In this document: positions 1-8,800 of the stretch, in pieces
Layout of the letters: each line of letters begins with the position of its first letter
Position numbering within the stretch: position 1 is the first letter of the stretch
DNA from: Brocadia sp040048245
GTDB taxonomy: Bacteria > Planctomycetota > Brocadiia > Brocadiales > Brocadiaceae
DNA length: 64,000 nt
NCBI GenBank assembly: GCA_040048245.1
Contig: JABRVT010000042.1
Span: forward strand, 7,001 to 71,000
Reading direction: 5' to 3'
Notes under the pieces: generated by a model
Seen by the model: the letters and a program-made list of their open reading frames with translations, nothing else
The model's database searches: none
Told to the model about the DNA's origin: nothing
Program-made: the position numbers and the translations under genes

Positions 1-1421
1 ATATTATCGAATTACGCCTCGACTATATAAAAAATCCAGACCTGTGTCGCATATTAGAAAGACGCACTAAGCCTGTGATTATTACGAACAGACCCGTTAG
101 AGAAGGTGGCAAGTTTGAAGGGAATGAAGAAGAAAGGATTGCACTTCTAAAACGTGCCATGCAGCTACAAGCTGATTTCGTCGATATCGAATATGACTGC
201 ATTCAAAATATACGTGGGGACACAGGGCGCCGTGTTCCTACGGACAAAACGAAACTCATTGTATCCTACCACAATTTTCGAGAAACGCCCGGCGACTTAT
301 TTGCTATTTACAGGAAACTTAGTCAGAGCGACGCCGACGTTGTAAAAATTGTTACCTATGCAAATGATATTACGGACAACATCAAAATATATCGCTTACT
401 ACAGCAAGCACAGGCACCATTAATCTCATTTTGCATGGGTGAATATGGCATCATTAGTCGTATCTTATATAAAAAATTTGGCAGTTATCTGACTTTCGCG
501 TCCCTTCAGAAGGGAAAGGAATCTGCCCCCGGCCAGATCAGTATTCACGAACTTCTCAATATCTATCAGGTACAAAAACAGGATAAGCACACGTCAATCT
601 ACGGATTAATTGGGAACCCTGTCTCTCACAGCATCAGCCCAATTATTCATAATACACTCTTTAAGGAAATGAATTTGAATAGTATTTACGTTCCTTTTAA
701 GGTAGACAAAATTGCTGAATTTATCAGAGAGTTGAGAAGACTGGATGTAAAAGGTTACAGCGTAACAATTCCACACAAAGAATCGGTAATAAATCACCTG
801 GACGCAATAGACCCCATGGCAAAGAAGATCGGTGCAGTAAACACCATTATAAACAAGGAGGGGCAGCTAATTGGTTATAACACAGATTGCAAGGCGGCCA
901 TTCAAGCATTGGAAGATATGAATCAAGTATCTCTCACAGGCACAAAAAACGATCGCTTAAAAGGAAGACGCGTAACATTGCTGGGCGCCGGAGGTGCAGC
1001 CCGCGCAATCGCCTTTGGATTACAGGAACGCGGCGCACAAGTAACCGTAGTAAACAGGAATTATGAAAGAGCACAGTCGCTTGCCAGAGATGTTGGCTGT
1101 CTCTCCAGAAAACTCAACGAACTGCCTTCAATTGAAACAGATATCCTGATTAATGCCACCCCTGTGGGCATGTTTCCGGCAGTCAATGAAACTCCAGTTG
1201 ATAAGAATCAACTAAAACCCGGCATGATCGTTTTTGATACTATTTATAACCCGATAGAAACAAGGCTGCTGCGTGAAGCCAAAGCTCAGGGTTGTAAAAT
1301 TGTTGGCGGTTTGCCGATGTTTGTGAATCAGGCAGCGGCACAATTTGAGCTGTGGACTGGGCTAAAACCACCGCGTAAATTGATCGAAAATGTTGCTTAC
1401 AAAAAGTTACTCGGAGAGTGA
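1..1421 (+). CDS. aroDE: Bifunctional 3-dehydroquinate dehydratase (type I) / shikimate dehydrogenase, 5'-truncated by window edge
   Basis: Catalyses two consecutive steps of the shikimate pathway in the cytoplasm: dehydration of 3-dehydroquinate and NADPH reduction of 3-dehydroshikimate. The open frame runs in from the left edge (first full codon at base 3, reading IIELRLDYI, a typical type I dehydratase start strand), so the GTG at 75 is internal and the true start lies upstream. In the dehydratase half, the His of SYHNF (270-272) and the Lys of DVVKIV (345-347) fit the catalytic His and the Schiff-base Lys. From about 600 comes the dehydrogenase half: GNPVSHSISP shikimate-binding motif, VTIPHK catalytic Lys, NTD, a LLGAGGAARA nucleotide-binding loop and NATPVGM. 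AroD-AroE fusions are known in plants and some bacteria. aroK follows after 21 bases, so the two are probably one operon. Confidence 0.93.
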   Translation, partial: IIELRLDYIKNPDLCRILERRTKPVIITNRPVREGGKFEGNEEERIALLKRAMQLQADFVDIEYDCIQNIRGDTGRRVPTDKTKLIVSYHNFRETPGDLFAIYRKLSQSDADVVKIVTYANDITDNIKIYRLLQQAQAPLISFCMGEYGIISRILYKKFGSYLTFASLQKGKESAPGQISIHELLNIYQVQKQDKHTSIYGLIGNPVSHSISPIIHNTLFKEMNLNSIYVPFKVDKIAEFIRELRRLDVKGYSVTIPHKESVINHLDAIDPMAKKIGAVNTIINKEGQLIGYNTDCKAAIQALEDMNQVSLTGTKNDRLKGRRVTLLGAGGAARAIAFGLQERGAQVTVVNRNYERAQSLARDVGCLSRKLNELPSIETDILINATPVGMFPAVNETPVDKNQLKPGMIVFDTIYNPIETRLLREAKAQGCKIVGGLPMFVNQAAAQFELWTGLKPPRKLIENVAYKKLLGE

Positions 1422-1442
1422 CAGAGATCACTGTTATCAGAA

Positions 1443-1997
1443 TTGAATATTGTCTTAATTGGCTTTCGCGGGACCGGTAAAACAACTATCGGGAGAAAGA
1501 TCGCTCAACGGCTTGGCAAAGAATTTATCGATGCCGATGAGTATTTGGAACAAAAAGGAAGAAGAACAATAAAAGACATCTTTGCAGAAGGCGGAGAGAA
1601 ATTGTTTCGGGAAATAGAGAAACAGATTATCGCTGAATTATGCCTCCTTGATAATAAGGTCATCGCCACGGGAGGAGGCGCAATTCTCAACGATGAAAAC
1701 GTGAGGAAACTTAAGAAAAATGGAATCATAATCTGCCTGGATGCCGATGCGGATACCATTTACAGGAGAATACGCGAAGATATACAGACACAGCAAAGGA
1801 GACCAAGCCTTACGAATCGCAGTACATACGAAGAAATTGAATATCTTCTGTCATATAGAAGGCCACTGTATGACAGGATAGCGGATTTTGTGGTAAATAC
1901 AGCTGTTCTGTCCAAGGATGAAGCGTCAAACAAGATTATAGCCTTTATCAACAATCACGTAGTGGATTTGAAAACTCAGGATAATTCATTACGATAA
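1443..1997 (+). CDS. aroK: Shikimate kinase
   Basis: Phosphorylates shikimate at the 3-OH with ATP, the step right after AroE. At 184 aa it has the normal family length. Visible motifs: Walker A loop GFRGTGKTT (residues 7-15), DADEYLE acid pair that contacts shikimate (about 30-36), FREIE arginine region, ATGGGAI glycine triplet and an RRPLY lid/adenine region. The start is TTG (1443-1445), because the P-loop begins only five codons later and no closer ATG exists; there is no clear Shine-Dalgarno. It lies 21 bases after aroDE on the same strand, so three successive functions of aromatic amino-acid synthesis are packed together. An ordinary, intact gene. Confidence 0.93.
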   Translation: MNIVLIGFRGTGKTTIGRKIAQRLGKEFIDADEYLEQKGRRTIKDIFAEGGEKLFREIEKQIIAELCLLDNKVIATGGGAILNDENVRKLKKNGIIICLDADADTIYRRIREDIQTQQRRPSLTNRSTYEEIEYLLSYRRPLYDRIADFVVNTAVLSKDEASNKIIAFINNHVVDLKTQDNSLR

Positions 1998-2019
1998 TCT
2001 TTACTGGTGCAACCAAATG

Positions 2020-2052
2020 CGGAAAAGCCCTGCTGTATTGCAGGTATTTCCG
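2020..2052. terminator. Stem-loop between convergent genes
   Basis: Inverted repeat: CGGAAA (2020-2025) pairs with TTTCCG (2047-2052), and inside it CCTGC (2029-2033) pairs with GCAGG (2040-2044). It sits between the stop of aroK and the stop of the leftward small gene, where a bidirectional terminator would be expected. No clean T-run follows on either strand, so termination is inferred from position. Confidence 0.4.
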
Positions 2053-2071
2053 ACTTATATTATCAGAAAAA

Positions 2072-2377
2072 CTAAAGCCTGGAATTGTTAATCTCACGCA
2101 CCATTTTAGATATTAATTTTTCATACGATTGGAGGAGCCTTTCCTGTTCTTTCTTTTCGAAGGATTTTATGGGTTTGCTTTCTATTTCCTCCACGATGTC
2201 GTCTATTTTCTTTGCCAGCGACAAGGCAGACTTCACCTCTTCAACAGACTTTGTCTGGACACTTGATACCGCCCTTTCTTTTTGAGGTTTTTTGGTGTAA
2301 GGTTTTTGACCGGATACAGATTTCTTTGAAGATCGACCCTCAGCAGTTGTATTTTTTTCTTCGTTCATACTTTCCAC
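2072..2377 (-). CDS. Small hypothetical Lys/Ser-rich protein with C-terminal helix
   Basis: A 101-aa protein of unrecognised family. The first ~40 residues are low-complexity, rich in Lys, Ser, Gln and Thr (probably disordered). Residues ~45-95 are predicted by eye to be helical, with Glu/Lys/Leu periodicity (VEEVKSALSLAKKIDDIVEEIE). No signal peptide or membrane segment. It lies 42 bases downstream of the coiled-coil gene at 2420-2863 on the same strand, so both are probably one transcript and may interact. A long open frame on the other strand is a shadow of this one. Coding status is supported by the operon-like spacing and the clear protein-like composition; function unknown. Confidence 0.6.
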   Translation of the reverse strand: MESMNEEKNTTAEGRSSKKSVSGQKPYTKKPQKERAVSSVQTKSVEEVKSALSLAKKIDDIVEEIESKPIKSFEKKEQERLLQSYEKLISKMVREINNSRL

Positions 2378-2419
2378 TCCTGATAATAGATACTAATTCT
2401 ACCGTGAGATAATCATTTT

Positions 2420-2863
2420 TTAACGCACTTCATCCTCTTCCAAAGAATCATGTATCTGTTGCACGGTGTCTAACACCTCCTCATTGCTGTCTTCAATATC
2501 GCCAATGGCATATTCCATTGTCTTAATGCTGGATTTTAACAATTCGAAGCTCTTTTCAATGCTATTTACCTTTTTTGCCACATCTTCCATTCTCTTATCT
2601 TTGGCCACAAGTTCTTTTATCCCGGATTCTATTCTTTTTCCTACTTCAAGAAAACTTTTCAGCGCAGACTCCATTTGTTTTTTATTTGCCTCCAGGGCTT
2701 TTACGGATGAAGCCAACAATTTCTCCAGAATTTCTATACGTTTTCCAATAGAATCGACCTTTTTTGCAACAGCGTCAGGAGACTTCATCATGGAGGAAAA
2801 ACCCGCTGACAAGGCCTTTGCCTTTGCCGGATCAGACATTTGCATTGCTTTCGTTTTCTTCAT
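2420..2863 (-). CDS. Hypothetical coiled-coil protein
   Basis: A 147-aa soluble protein, almost entirely helical and heptad-like from residue ~30 to 145 (repeats such as VAKKVDSIGKRIEILEKLL and MEDVAKKVNSIEKSFELL). The two VAKKV-S-I blocks about 65 residues apart look like an internal duplication. No transmembrane segment or enzyme motif is visible. The N-terminus is basic (MKKTKAM) and the C-terminus acidic (SLEEDEVR). It is first in a two-gene leftward unit with the 101-aa protein downstream and a fair promoter upstream (2921-2949). Its composition resembles structural or polymer-associated coiled coils, but no function can be assigned. Confidence 0.65.
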   Translation of the reverse strand: MKKTKAMQMSDPAKAKALSAGFSSMMKSPDAVAKKVDSIGKRIEILEKLLASSVKALEANKKQMESALKSFLEVGKRIESGIKELVAKDKRMEDVAKKVNSIEKSFELLKSSIKTMEYAIGDIEDSNEEVLDTVQQIHDSLEEDEVR

Positions 2864-2920
2864 AATTTCAGTAATACAAAGGGAAAAATAGTTTGATTAG
2901 GCCATATTACAGAAAAGTAT

Positions 2921-2949
2921 ACGATATGTATACAGATAATTTTAGTCAA
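2921..2949 (-). promoter_or_regulatory. Predicted sigma-70-like promoter for the coiled-coil gene pair
   Basis: On the minus strand TTGACT (complement of 2944-2949) is followed after 17 bases by TATCGT (complement of 2921-2926). Spacing and four to five matches per hexamer fit a housekeeping promoter about 60 bases upstream of the start codon at 2863. Prediction by eye only. Confidence 0.4.
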
Positions 2950-3093
2950 AATCAATAACATTTTTTATTATTGACTCCTCTATAACCCTCATATTCAAAC
3001 TGAATTAAAAAGATTGAGAATATTACATGTATGAATTATAATCATTTTCACTATAGTTTCGTAGCCAACAAATCACAAAATATAAGGCAACAT

Positions 3094-3960
3094 ATGATAG
3101 AAGAAGCAAGCATTATCATTCCCGCTTATAATGAAAAGGAAGGGATACCGCAGGTGATTGAGTCATTGCAATCATTAAGAAAAAGATATGGCAACCGATG
3201 GGAAATTATCATTGTAGACGATGGCTCTACCGACGGTACATCTGAAATGATACGGAATAGCCAGGATATTGTATTGATCCGGCACCCCTTCAATCGGGGT
3301 TATGGAGCTGCCATTAAAACAGGTATCCGGCACGCAAAATATAACACGCTTATTATATCGGATGCAGATGGGACATATCCCGTGCAGGATATTCCCAGAC
3401 TGCTTGCACAATTATCAAAGAGTGAGATGGTGGTTGGGACCAGAGGAATCAGCAATTCAAACATCCCATTCGTGAGAAAACCTGCAAAATGGGTGCTCAA
3501 TAAGCTGGCTAATTATTTAACTGGAATAAAGATTCCAGACCTGAACTCAGGCTTACGCGCAATGAAAAAAGATATTGTAATGAAATTTATCCATCTGCTG
3601 CCCGACGGTTTTTCCTTCACTACGACGATCACACTCGCTATGCTCACCAACGATTACGCTGTTGATTTCGTTCCTATCGAATATAAAATACGCTCCGGAA
3701 GGTCAAAGATTCGCCCTATTCGTGATACCCTGAACTTTCTTCAGCTCATTATCCGGACGGTTTTATATTTCGACCCACTCAAGATTTTTTTACCGATCAG
3801 CGCATGTTTCTTCATCTCAAGTATCGCAGTCCTTGTGCTGAGTTATTTATTCACCCCTAAGGTTATGGACATCACCACCGTCATACTTTTTATCTCTGGA
3901 GTACAAATTCTGGCCATTGGCATGATCGCAGACCTTATAGATAAAAGAAGCCGACCATGA
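3094..3960 (+). CDS. GT2 family glycosyltransferase, polyprenyl-phosphate hexose synthase type, with C-terminal membrane hairpin
   Basis: Probably transfers a hexose from a nucleotide sugar to polyprenyl phosphate on the cytoplasmic face, making the lipid-linked donor used by GT-C enzymes outside. The GT-A fold is clear: IIIPAYNE near the N-terminus, VDDGSTDGT, NRGYGAAIKTG, the metal-binding DADG, and LNSGLRAM acceptor region. Two hydrophobic segments at the C-terminus (FLPISACFFISSIAVLVLSYLF and a second ending in MIADLI) anchor it. The frame is open from 3031, but the Met at 3094 is preferred because the GT2 fold starts directly after it and AAGGC lies upstream. Its stop overlaps the next gene by four bases (ATGA), so the two are translationally coupled. 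It opens a glycan-assembly island containing three PA14 GT-C enzymes. Confidence 0.85.
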   Translation: MIEEASIIIPAYNEKEGIPQVIESLQSLRKRYGNRWEIIIVDDGSTDGTSEMIRNSQDIVLIRHPFNRGYGAAIKTGIRHAKYNTLIISDADGTYPVQDIPRLLAQLSKSEMVVGTRGISNSNIPFVRKPAKWVLNKLANYLTGIKIPDLNSGLRAMKKDIVMKFIHLLPDGFSFTTTITLAMLTNDYAVDFVPIEYKIRSGRSKIRPIRDTLNFLQLIIRTVLYFDPLKIFLPISACFFISSIAVLVLSYLFTPKVMDITTVILFISGVQILAIGMIADLIDKRSRP

Positions 3961-5375
3961 AAATCCTTTTAATCAATCCGCCTTCTGAAAATGAATTGCT
4001 CGGCAACAACCCCAGCATTATCGAAGAGGAACGTGGTTATAATCCGCCTCTTGGGATATTATACATTGCCGGTTATCTGGAAAAGCATACAAACTACGAT
4101 GTGGAAGTACTAGACACTCAGGCTGAGCAGACTGGCTACGAACGGTTAAAAGACATCATCCATGGAAAATCACCAGATGTAGTGGGCATTACCGCCATGA
4201 CCTTTACCCTTCTTGACGTCATTAAAGTTATAAATCTGGTGAAATCCGTGCATCCAAACACAAAGGTTATTTTGGGAGGTCCGCACGTACACATCTATCC
4301 TGAAGAAACGATCAATATCCCTGGTGTTGATTTTCTTGTTCTGGGCGAGGGGGAAATTACCTTTAAAGAACTCGTAGAAAATATAAACAATAAGACCCGG
4401 TTAAAAAACATCCCCGGATTAGTTTTTAAAGAAGATGGCAGGATTATTAACACAGGCGCCCGGCCACTCAATGAGGACCTTGATAGTTTACCCTTTCCAG
4501 CCAGACACATGACCCCTATCCATAAATACAGTTCCCTCATGGCAAAGAGAACGCCTGTTACCACCATGTTTACAAGCCGGGGCTGTCCGTATCGATGCAC
4601 CTTTTGTGACCGGCCTCATTTGGGCAAGAGTTTTCGCGCAAGGTCTGCATTAAACGTGGTAGACGAAATGGAGGAGTGTGTAAAACTGGGCATACGAGAA
4701 TTCCTGATCTATGATGACACCTTTACTATAGACAGACAGCGCGTACTAGACATATGCAATGAGATTATCAGGAGAAAACTCAATATCGGATGGGACATAA
4801 GGGCACGGGTAAATAACATCGATAAGGAATTATTAAAAAAACTGAAGGAGGCAAACTGCGAACGTATCCATTACGGGGTAGAATCGGGTAATCCCGAAAT
4901 ACTAAAGATATTAAATAAGGGAATCACGGTTGATCGAGTGAGGACCACTTTTAAGGAGACAAAAGAAGCGGGCATATCCGTCCTGGCGTATTTTATGATC
5001 GGATGCCCAAAAGAAACAAGGAAAGAAATCATGGAAACAATTGCATTTGCCAGGGAGTTGAAACCCGATTTCGTACATATCACAATATTTACACCATTCC
5101 CTGCCACGGAAATATATAAGATGGGATTGAGAGACGGCATTATAAAAGAAGATTTCTGGCGAGAATTTGCCAAAAATCCTACCAAAAACTTTCAACCACG
5201 GTGCTGGGAAGAGAATTTTACACGAGAGGAGCTTCAAAAATTAATTGTTTATGCCTATAAAAGTTTCTACACTCGACCATCCTATATTTTGAAGAGACTA
5301 ACCCATGTGCGGTCAATCGGTGAATTCAAAAGGATGGCACGGGCGGGTCTCAAGGTCTTCGGTATGCAGTCATGA
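3957..5375 (+). CDS. B12-binding-domain radical SAM protein
   Basis: A 472-aa radical S-adenosylmethionine enzyme with an N-terminal cobalamin-binding Rossmann domain (residues ~1-145; KILLINPPS start, VILGGPH, LGEGE) and a radical SAM barrel. The Fe-S motif is C210-P-Y-R-C214-T-F-C217. Members of this class methylate or rearrange unactivated carbons, or build lipids, antibiotics and hopanoids; the substrate here is unknown. I do not see the DxHxxG cobalamin lower-ligand motif, as in many class B members. It overlaps the upstream GT2 gene by four bases, so its substrate may be a polyprenol, a lipid-linked sugar or the lipid of that pathway. The next gene converges, ending at 5437. Confidence 0.85.
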   Translation: MKILLINPPSENELLGNNPSIIEEERGYNPPLGILYIAGYLEKHTNYDVEVLDTQAEQTGYERLKDIIHGKSPDVVGITAMTFTLLDVIKVINLVKSVHPNTKVILGGPHVHIYPEETINIPGVDFLVLGEGEITFKELVENINNKTRLKNIPGLVFKEDGRIINTGARPLNEDLDSLPFPARHMTPIHKYSSLMAKRTPVTTMFTSRGCPYRCTFCDRPHLGKSFRARSALNVVDEMEECVKLGIREFLIYDDTFTIDRQRVLDICNEIIRRKLNIGWDIRARVNNIDKELLKKLKEANCERIHYGVESGNPEILKILNKGITVDRVRTTFKETKEAGISVLAYFMIGCPKETRKEIMETIAFARELKPDFVHITIFTPFPATEIYKMGLRDGIIKEDFWREFAKNPTKNFQPRCWEENFTREELQKLIVYAYKSFYTRPSYILKRLTHVRSIGEFKRMARAGLKVFGMQS

Positions 5376-5436
5376 AAGGGGTATTGGATAAAGAATATAC
5401 CAGTGACTTGGTCACGTGCAGCGATAACAAAAATGT

Positions 5437-8043
5437 TCATCCAAAAGGTTTGTAAATATCTGGCAGGTAATAAATGATATAAACATTTATCACGATAAAA
5501 ATGGAGATGTATGTATAACATGATACCCTTGCAACCGACTCGGTAATGCGGTGCCTAAAAAAATCAACCACTAGAAAAGGAATCAGACCGACGGCAAGAT
5601 AGCCTCTGAACAACCATGGAGAATTGATGAAATTTTCCGGCAGTACCTCCTTTAACGGTATTGCCAGAGGTACCAAAAGCAACAAGATCGCCCTGGCGGT
5701 ATTGGGTCGTGAGATAAAATCTTTCAAAAATACACCACCAGCAATTGCCATGAAGGGAAAGACCGGCATAAGGAACCAGCCATACGACAGTATCTTTCGT
5801 GATAAAGCACAGAGTGTCATGAGATAGATAAAGGCAGTTGTTGGTACAATAGAGTTCCGTTTCCCTATAGAATAGATTATTGCAAACCAGAACCACAGTA
5901 AATATCCCACACCAAAACCGGCATATTTATCGGTAATTTTAGGTTCCATTAAGTACTTGATCACTACATCAAATGCGGTTTGCTGAAACTCATTACGCAG
6001 GCTGAGTATCTTAAAGAATGCATCAGGATTTATCATATAGTTGTACACCACGTAGCCTGCTGCAACAAAAATTCCAATTCCACAAACAATAAAGGCTTGT
6101 TTTACAAAACCATTTCTCCCCAGTAGGAGAGGAAAAATCAAAATAGCGCAGATACCCGTTTCCTTACACCAGAAAGATACACCTGCCAGTAACCCTGCAA
6201 AGATTATGTACGTTCCCCTCTTAGATTCTGCATATTTCAATACACACAGCACACCGACAATGAGGACGAGTGAAAGCAGAACGTCTCCTTTTGCGATTCG
6301 CCCCGCAACTACAAAATATGGAACTGTGGCGTAGAGAATACTGGCAATAATCGATAGTAATGTGGAGCGATATATCTTATAAGAAACGAGAAATACCAAC
6401 ACTATCGTAAGCGTTGAGAAAAAAATGGGAACCAAATTGATCGTCGTTAACCTGCAATCTAAATAATCCTTAGCACCACAGATTATTGGTGGAATAGCTG
6501 CAAAAATAGAAAATAACGGAGGATGGGCTATATAACCGCTTACGATCGTGAAACTATCGTCGAACCATTGAAAATATTTTGTCTCTTCAGAATTATAGGC
6601 AGGAATAAAAAAAGAATGTTCCCATGATTGAGGTCCCTTGCCGTGAAGAATATGAAAACCATTCCATGCCTCCTGATAAACATCCATGGTATCTCCATGA
6701 GGGGGAACCAGGCTGTAATTGTTAAGTCTTAAAACAGCCCCGAAAATAACAACAACGATTAAAGCTGCAATAGACCAATTTCCTTTTAGATAAGCAATAT
6801 ATCCTCTAAGATATGCTATGGTATTCTTTGGCGCCAGGAATAAACCAGAGATGATGAATGCCGAAGCAAGGATAAACCCTACCCCACACCACAATCTCAT
6901 CCCACGGAAAAACCTTATATCTTCGGCAGGCATTAAATATCGACTGGAAACGCTAACAAGTTTATTATCAGACGGCTTTTGCCAAAGCAAATTCAGTGTG
7001 GCATATTTGCCCGTGTTATAATAATTGATTTGTACAGGTTTCCAGCCCCTCTCCATAGATACTTGCTTTTTTAAACCTTTTCCTTCATAATACTTTATGA
7101 CAGGCCTTGAGTCGACAAACAAAAATACATCCCCGTCAGTAACCACATCAAATGCATATGCGCCATCCTTTGGTATCCAGATGAATCCCCTCCAGATGAT
7201 ATTATAGGGAGGGCTGTTGACAGGCGGTTCAAAACGATCATTATCCCAGTAGTTTACATAATAGGTCCTCAATATACCGTTATTCGTAAATATGATGTTA
7301 GGATTATTTTTTTTGAATACTATGTTTGTCTCTTTTATGATGCTATGGGGTTCAATTCCTAAAGCGTAAGGAATTGTAGTATCAACTGTATTCAAATTCT
7401 GGGTATTTGTTTCCTGATAAAATTGAGACGGCAGTATTACGGTTTCGTCTTCATCTGAAAATTTCCATTTAAGATACAGGACTGCCCCCCCACCCTGATC
7501 AAAATACCTCAGATGAAACCGGTAAAATCCTGGTTCAAGGAATATCGCTCGTCTTTTTTCTAGAAGGCCATGAACACCACCATTGTCAATTATAATCCTA
7601 TCGTTCAGAAACAACTCAGATCCATCGTCAGAGCCTAACACAAAGGTGTAATCGCCACGGTATTCTATCTTTAAAAGGCCATTCCATTCAATGATAAATG
7701 GCGATTTATAAGATTTTTTTGCATCGGAATGCCAGTCGAAATATATGGGTCTATCTTCAGTTATTTCTTCTATAAGCCGCCCATCAGGGTTTCCTTCGTA
7801 GACCTTTTTGTTCAGGCCAGACCGTATCTCTAACGGAGATACATTTATGGGATGGAGCACTGCATTTTCCACTTCAGAAGGATATAAGTAGTACCCCGTC
7901 AATCCATGCTGAGGAAGCAATAATCGGATGCCTGTGTATATACCGCCTATTAACAGGCTGATGAGAAGGGTTATGAAAATGCCCTTTGATTTCGAGAGTG
8001 GTGACGTGTATATTATCTGTTCTCCCAAAAAAGACCGCAACAC
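5437..8043 (-). CDS. Multi-spanning GT-C (PMT/ArnT-like) glycosyltransferase with two N-terminal PA14 domains
   Basis: An 868-aa integral membrane protein. Order: TM ~22-42; PA14-type domain ~48-205 with SDDGSELF, the IIDNG loop and FDQGGGAVLYLKW; a second, more diverged PA14-like domain ~255-372; TM ~383-405; then from ~425 a polytopic GT-C domain. Its first outside loop carries acidic residues (PPHGDTMDVYQEAW), where family 39-type enzymes have their catalytic Asp, and the loop ends SGYIAHPPLF. PA14 domains are beta-barrels that often bind carbohydrate through paired Asp residues, so this one probably holds a glycan or glycoprotein near the active site on the outer face of the membrane. It reads leftward, convergent with the radical SAM gene. 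Two rightward PA14 GT-C genes lie beyond the transposon scar. Donor and acceptor are unknown. Confidence 0.85.
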   Translation of the reverse strand: MLRSFLGEQIIYTSPLSKSKGIFITLLISLLIGGIYTGIRLLLPQHGLTGYYLYPSEVENAVLHPINVSPLEIRSGLNKKVYEGNPDGRLIEEITEDRPIYFDWHSDAKKSYKSPFIIEWNGLLKIEYRGDYTFVLGSDDGSELFLNDRIIIDNGGVHGLLEKRRAIFLEPGFYRFHLRYFDQGGGAVLYLKWKFSDEDETVILPSQFYQETNTQNLNTVDTTIPYALGIEPHSIIKETNIVFKKNNPNIIFTNNGILRTYYVNYWDNDRFEPPVNSPPYNIIWRGFIWIPKDGAYAFDVVTDGDVFLFVDSRPVIKYYEGKGLKKQVSMERGWKPVQINYYNTGKYATLNLLWQKPSDNKLVSVSSRYLMPAEDIRFFRGMRLWCGVGFILASAFIISGLFLAPKNTIAYLRGYIAYLKGNWSIAALIVVVIFGAVLRLNNYSLVPPHGDTMDVYQEAWNGFHILHGKGPQSWEHSFFIPAYNSEETKYFQWFDDSFTIVSGYIAHPPLFSIFAAIPPIICGAKDYLDCRLTTINLVPIFFSTLTIVLVFLVSYKIYRSTLLSIIASILYATVPYFVVAGRIAKGDVLLSLVLIVGVLCVLKYAESKRGTYIIFAGLLAGVSFWCKETGICAILIFPLLLGRNGFVKQAFIVCGIGIFVAAGYVVYNYMINPDAFFKILSLRNEFQQTAFDVVIKYLMEPKITDKYAGFGVGYLLWFWFAIIYSIGKRNSIVPTTAFIYLMTLCALSRKILSYGWFLMPVFPFMAIAGGVFLKDFISRPNTARAILLLLVPLAIPLKEVLPENFINSPWLFRGYLAVGLIPFLVVDFFRHRITESVARVSCYTYISIFIVINVYIIYYLPDIYKPFG

Positions 8044-8153
8044 GAAATTCCCGTCGCTTAGACTCTATTTATAAGGACTCTTTTAAAAAAATCAAACAAT
8101 TTATATATTTTATTGAAAATATTTTTTATAATACTACATCTTTGAAGAATATA

Positions 8154-8621
8154 ATGCACCCCAAAAACTGGACTGATAAATAAGATAAAATATCCTGAGT
8201 GGGAATTGTGAGTGTGGAATTGGGAAAGGAGGATATTTCAGGGATGGAGCGGAAGAGATATAGTGGTGAGTTTAAGGCGAAGGTGGCGGTAGAAGCGATT
8301 ATACTGAGACCATAAATAATGGGAACAGGTAACAGGTAAGAGGATAATTTAGTTTTTTTGAAAACATTGATAGTTGTAAATGTCTTAGCGGTAATTATGT
8401 AGATGCAATTCATGAATTGCATCTACAGCGCATTTCCCCCCGTGTCCCCTCCCCGTTTACGGGGGATTATGGGGGTACTGGAATTTTTCAAAAAACTAAA
8501 TTGTTACGAATTTTTAAGTCTTGAGGAAGCAAAAGAAAAACTCGAAAAATGGTTCAAAGAAGATTACAATAAATATTATATACATTCAACCCTTGAATAC
8601 AGGAGTCCTGAAAGAATTTGA
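8154..8621 (+). mobile_element. Remnant of an IS3-family insertion sequence, internally deleted and invaded by a MITE-like repeat
   Basis: Three pieces are visible. The sequence at 8154 (TGCACCCCAAAAACTGGAC) resembles IS3-type terminal repeats. An OrfA start at 8244 reads MERKRYSGEFKAKVAVEAI and stops at 8315. From about 8511 to 8621 the end of the OrfB integrase domain is preserved (LSLEEAKEKLEKWF then YYIHSTLEYRSPERI). The DDE catalytic core between them is missing, replaced by a palindromic MITE-like element (8344-8515), so the element cannot transpose. I found no matching right terminal repeat. It separates the leftward PA14 glycosyltransferase from the two rightward ones. Confidence 0.7.
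8344..8515. repeat. MITE-like element with terminal inverted repeats and central 28-bp palindrome
   Basis: The left end (about 8344-8366, AATTTAGTTTTTTTGAAAAC) is the inverted copy of the right end (8483-8515, TTTTTCAAAAAACTAAATTG then TTACGAATT). Between them lies a perfect 28-base palindrome at 8399-8426, starting GTAGATGCAATTCATG and ending CTAC. A second element of the same build lies at 20349-20498. It carries no coding capacity. It sits inside the IS3 remnant. Confidence 0.65.
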
Positions 8622-8800
8622 AAAACACTACTATGAAAATCTCGTGAAAAAAAGTCGCCTAAAAACTCTACACCTTTATACGTGAAAAATGTCTTGACTT
8701 CAGGAGCGCACTACAAGATACCCATCACACAGACCCCCCTAATATAATGGGTGAGGAAACTTTCCCTCTCTTGACGGGGTAAGCCTTAGACTCATGAACG

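Noticed and set aside
2466..2891. 141-aa plus-strand open frame
   Set aside because: It is the reverse complement of the coiled-coil gene; its Ser/Phe-rich sequence is the typical shadow of a Lys/Glu-rich frame.
3957..5375. Radical SAM enzyme as a ladderane lipid synthesis gene
   Set aside because: Tempting in an anammox genome, but no fatty-acid synthesis genes are nearby and the gene is coupled to a glycosyltransferase.
8126..8422. 98-aa open frame on the minus strand upstream of the PA14 gene
   Set aside because: It lies across the IS3 relic and the MITE palindrome, has no ribosome site and no coherent protein pattern.
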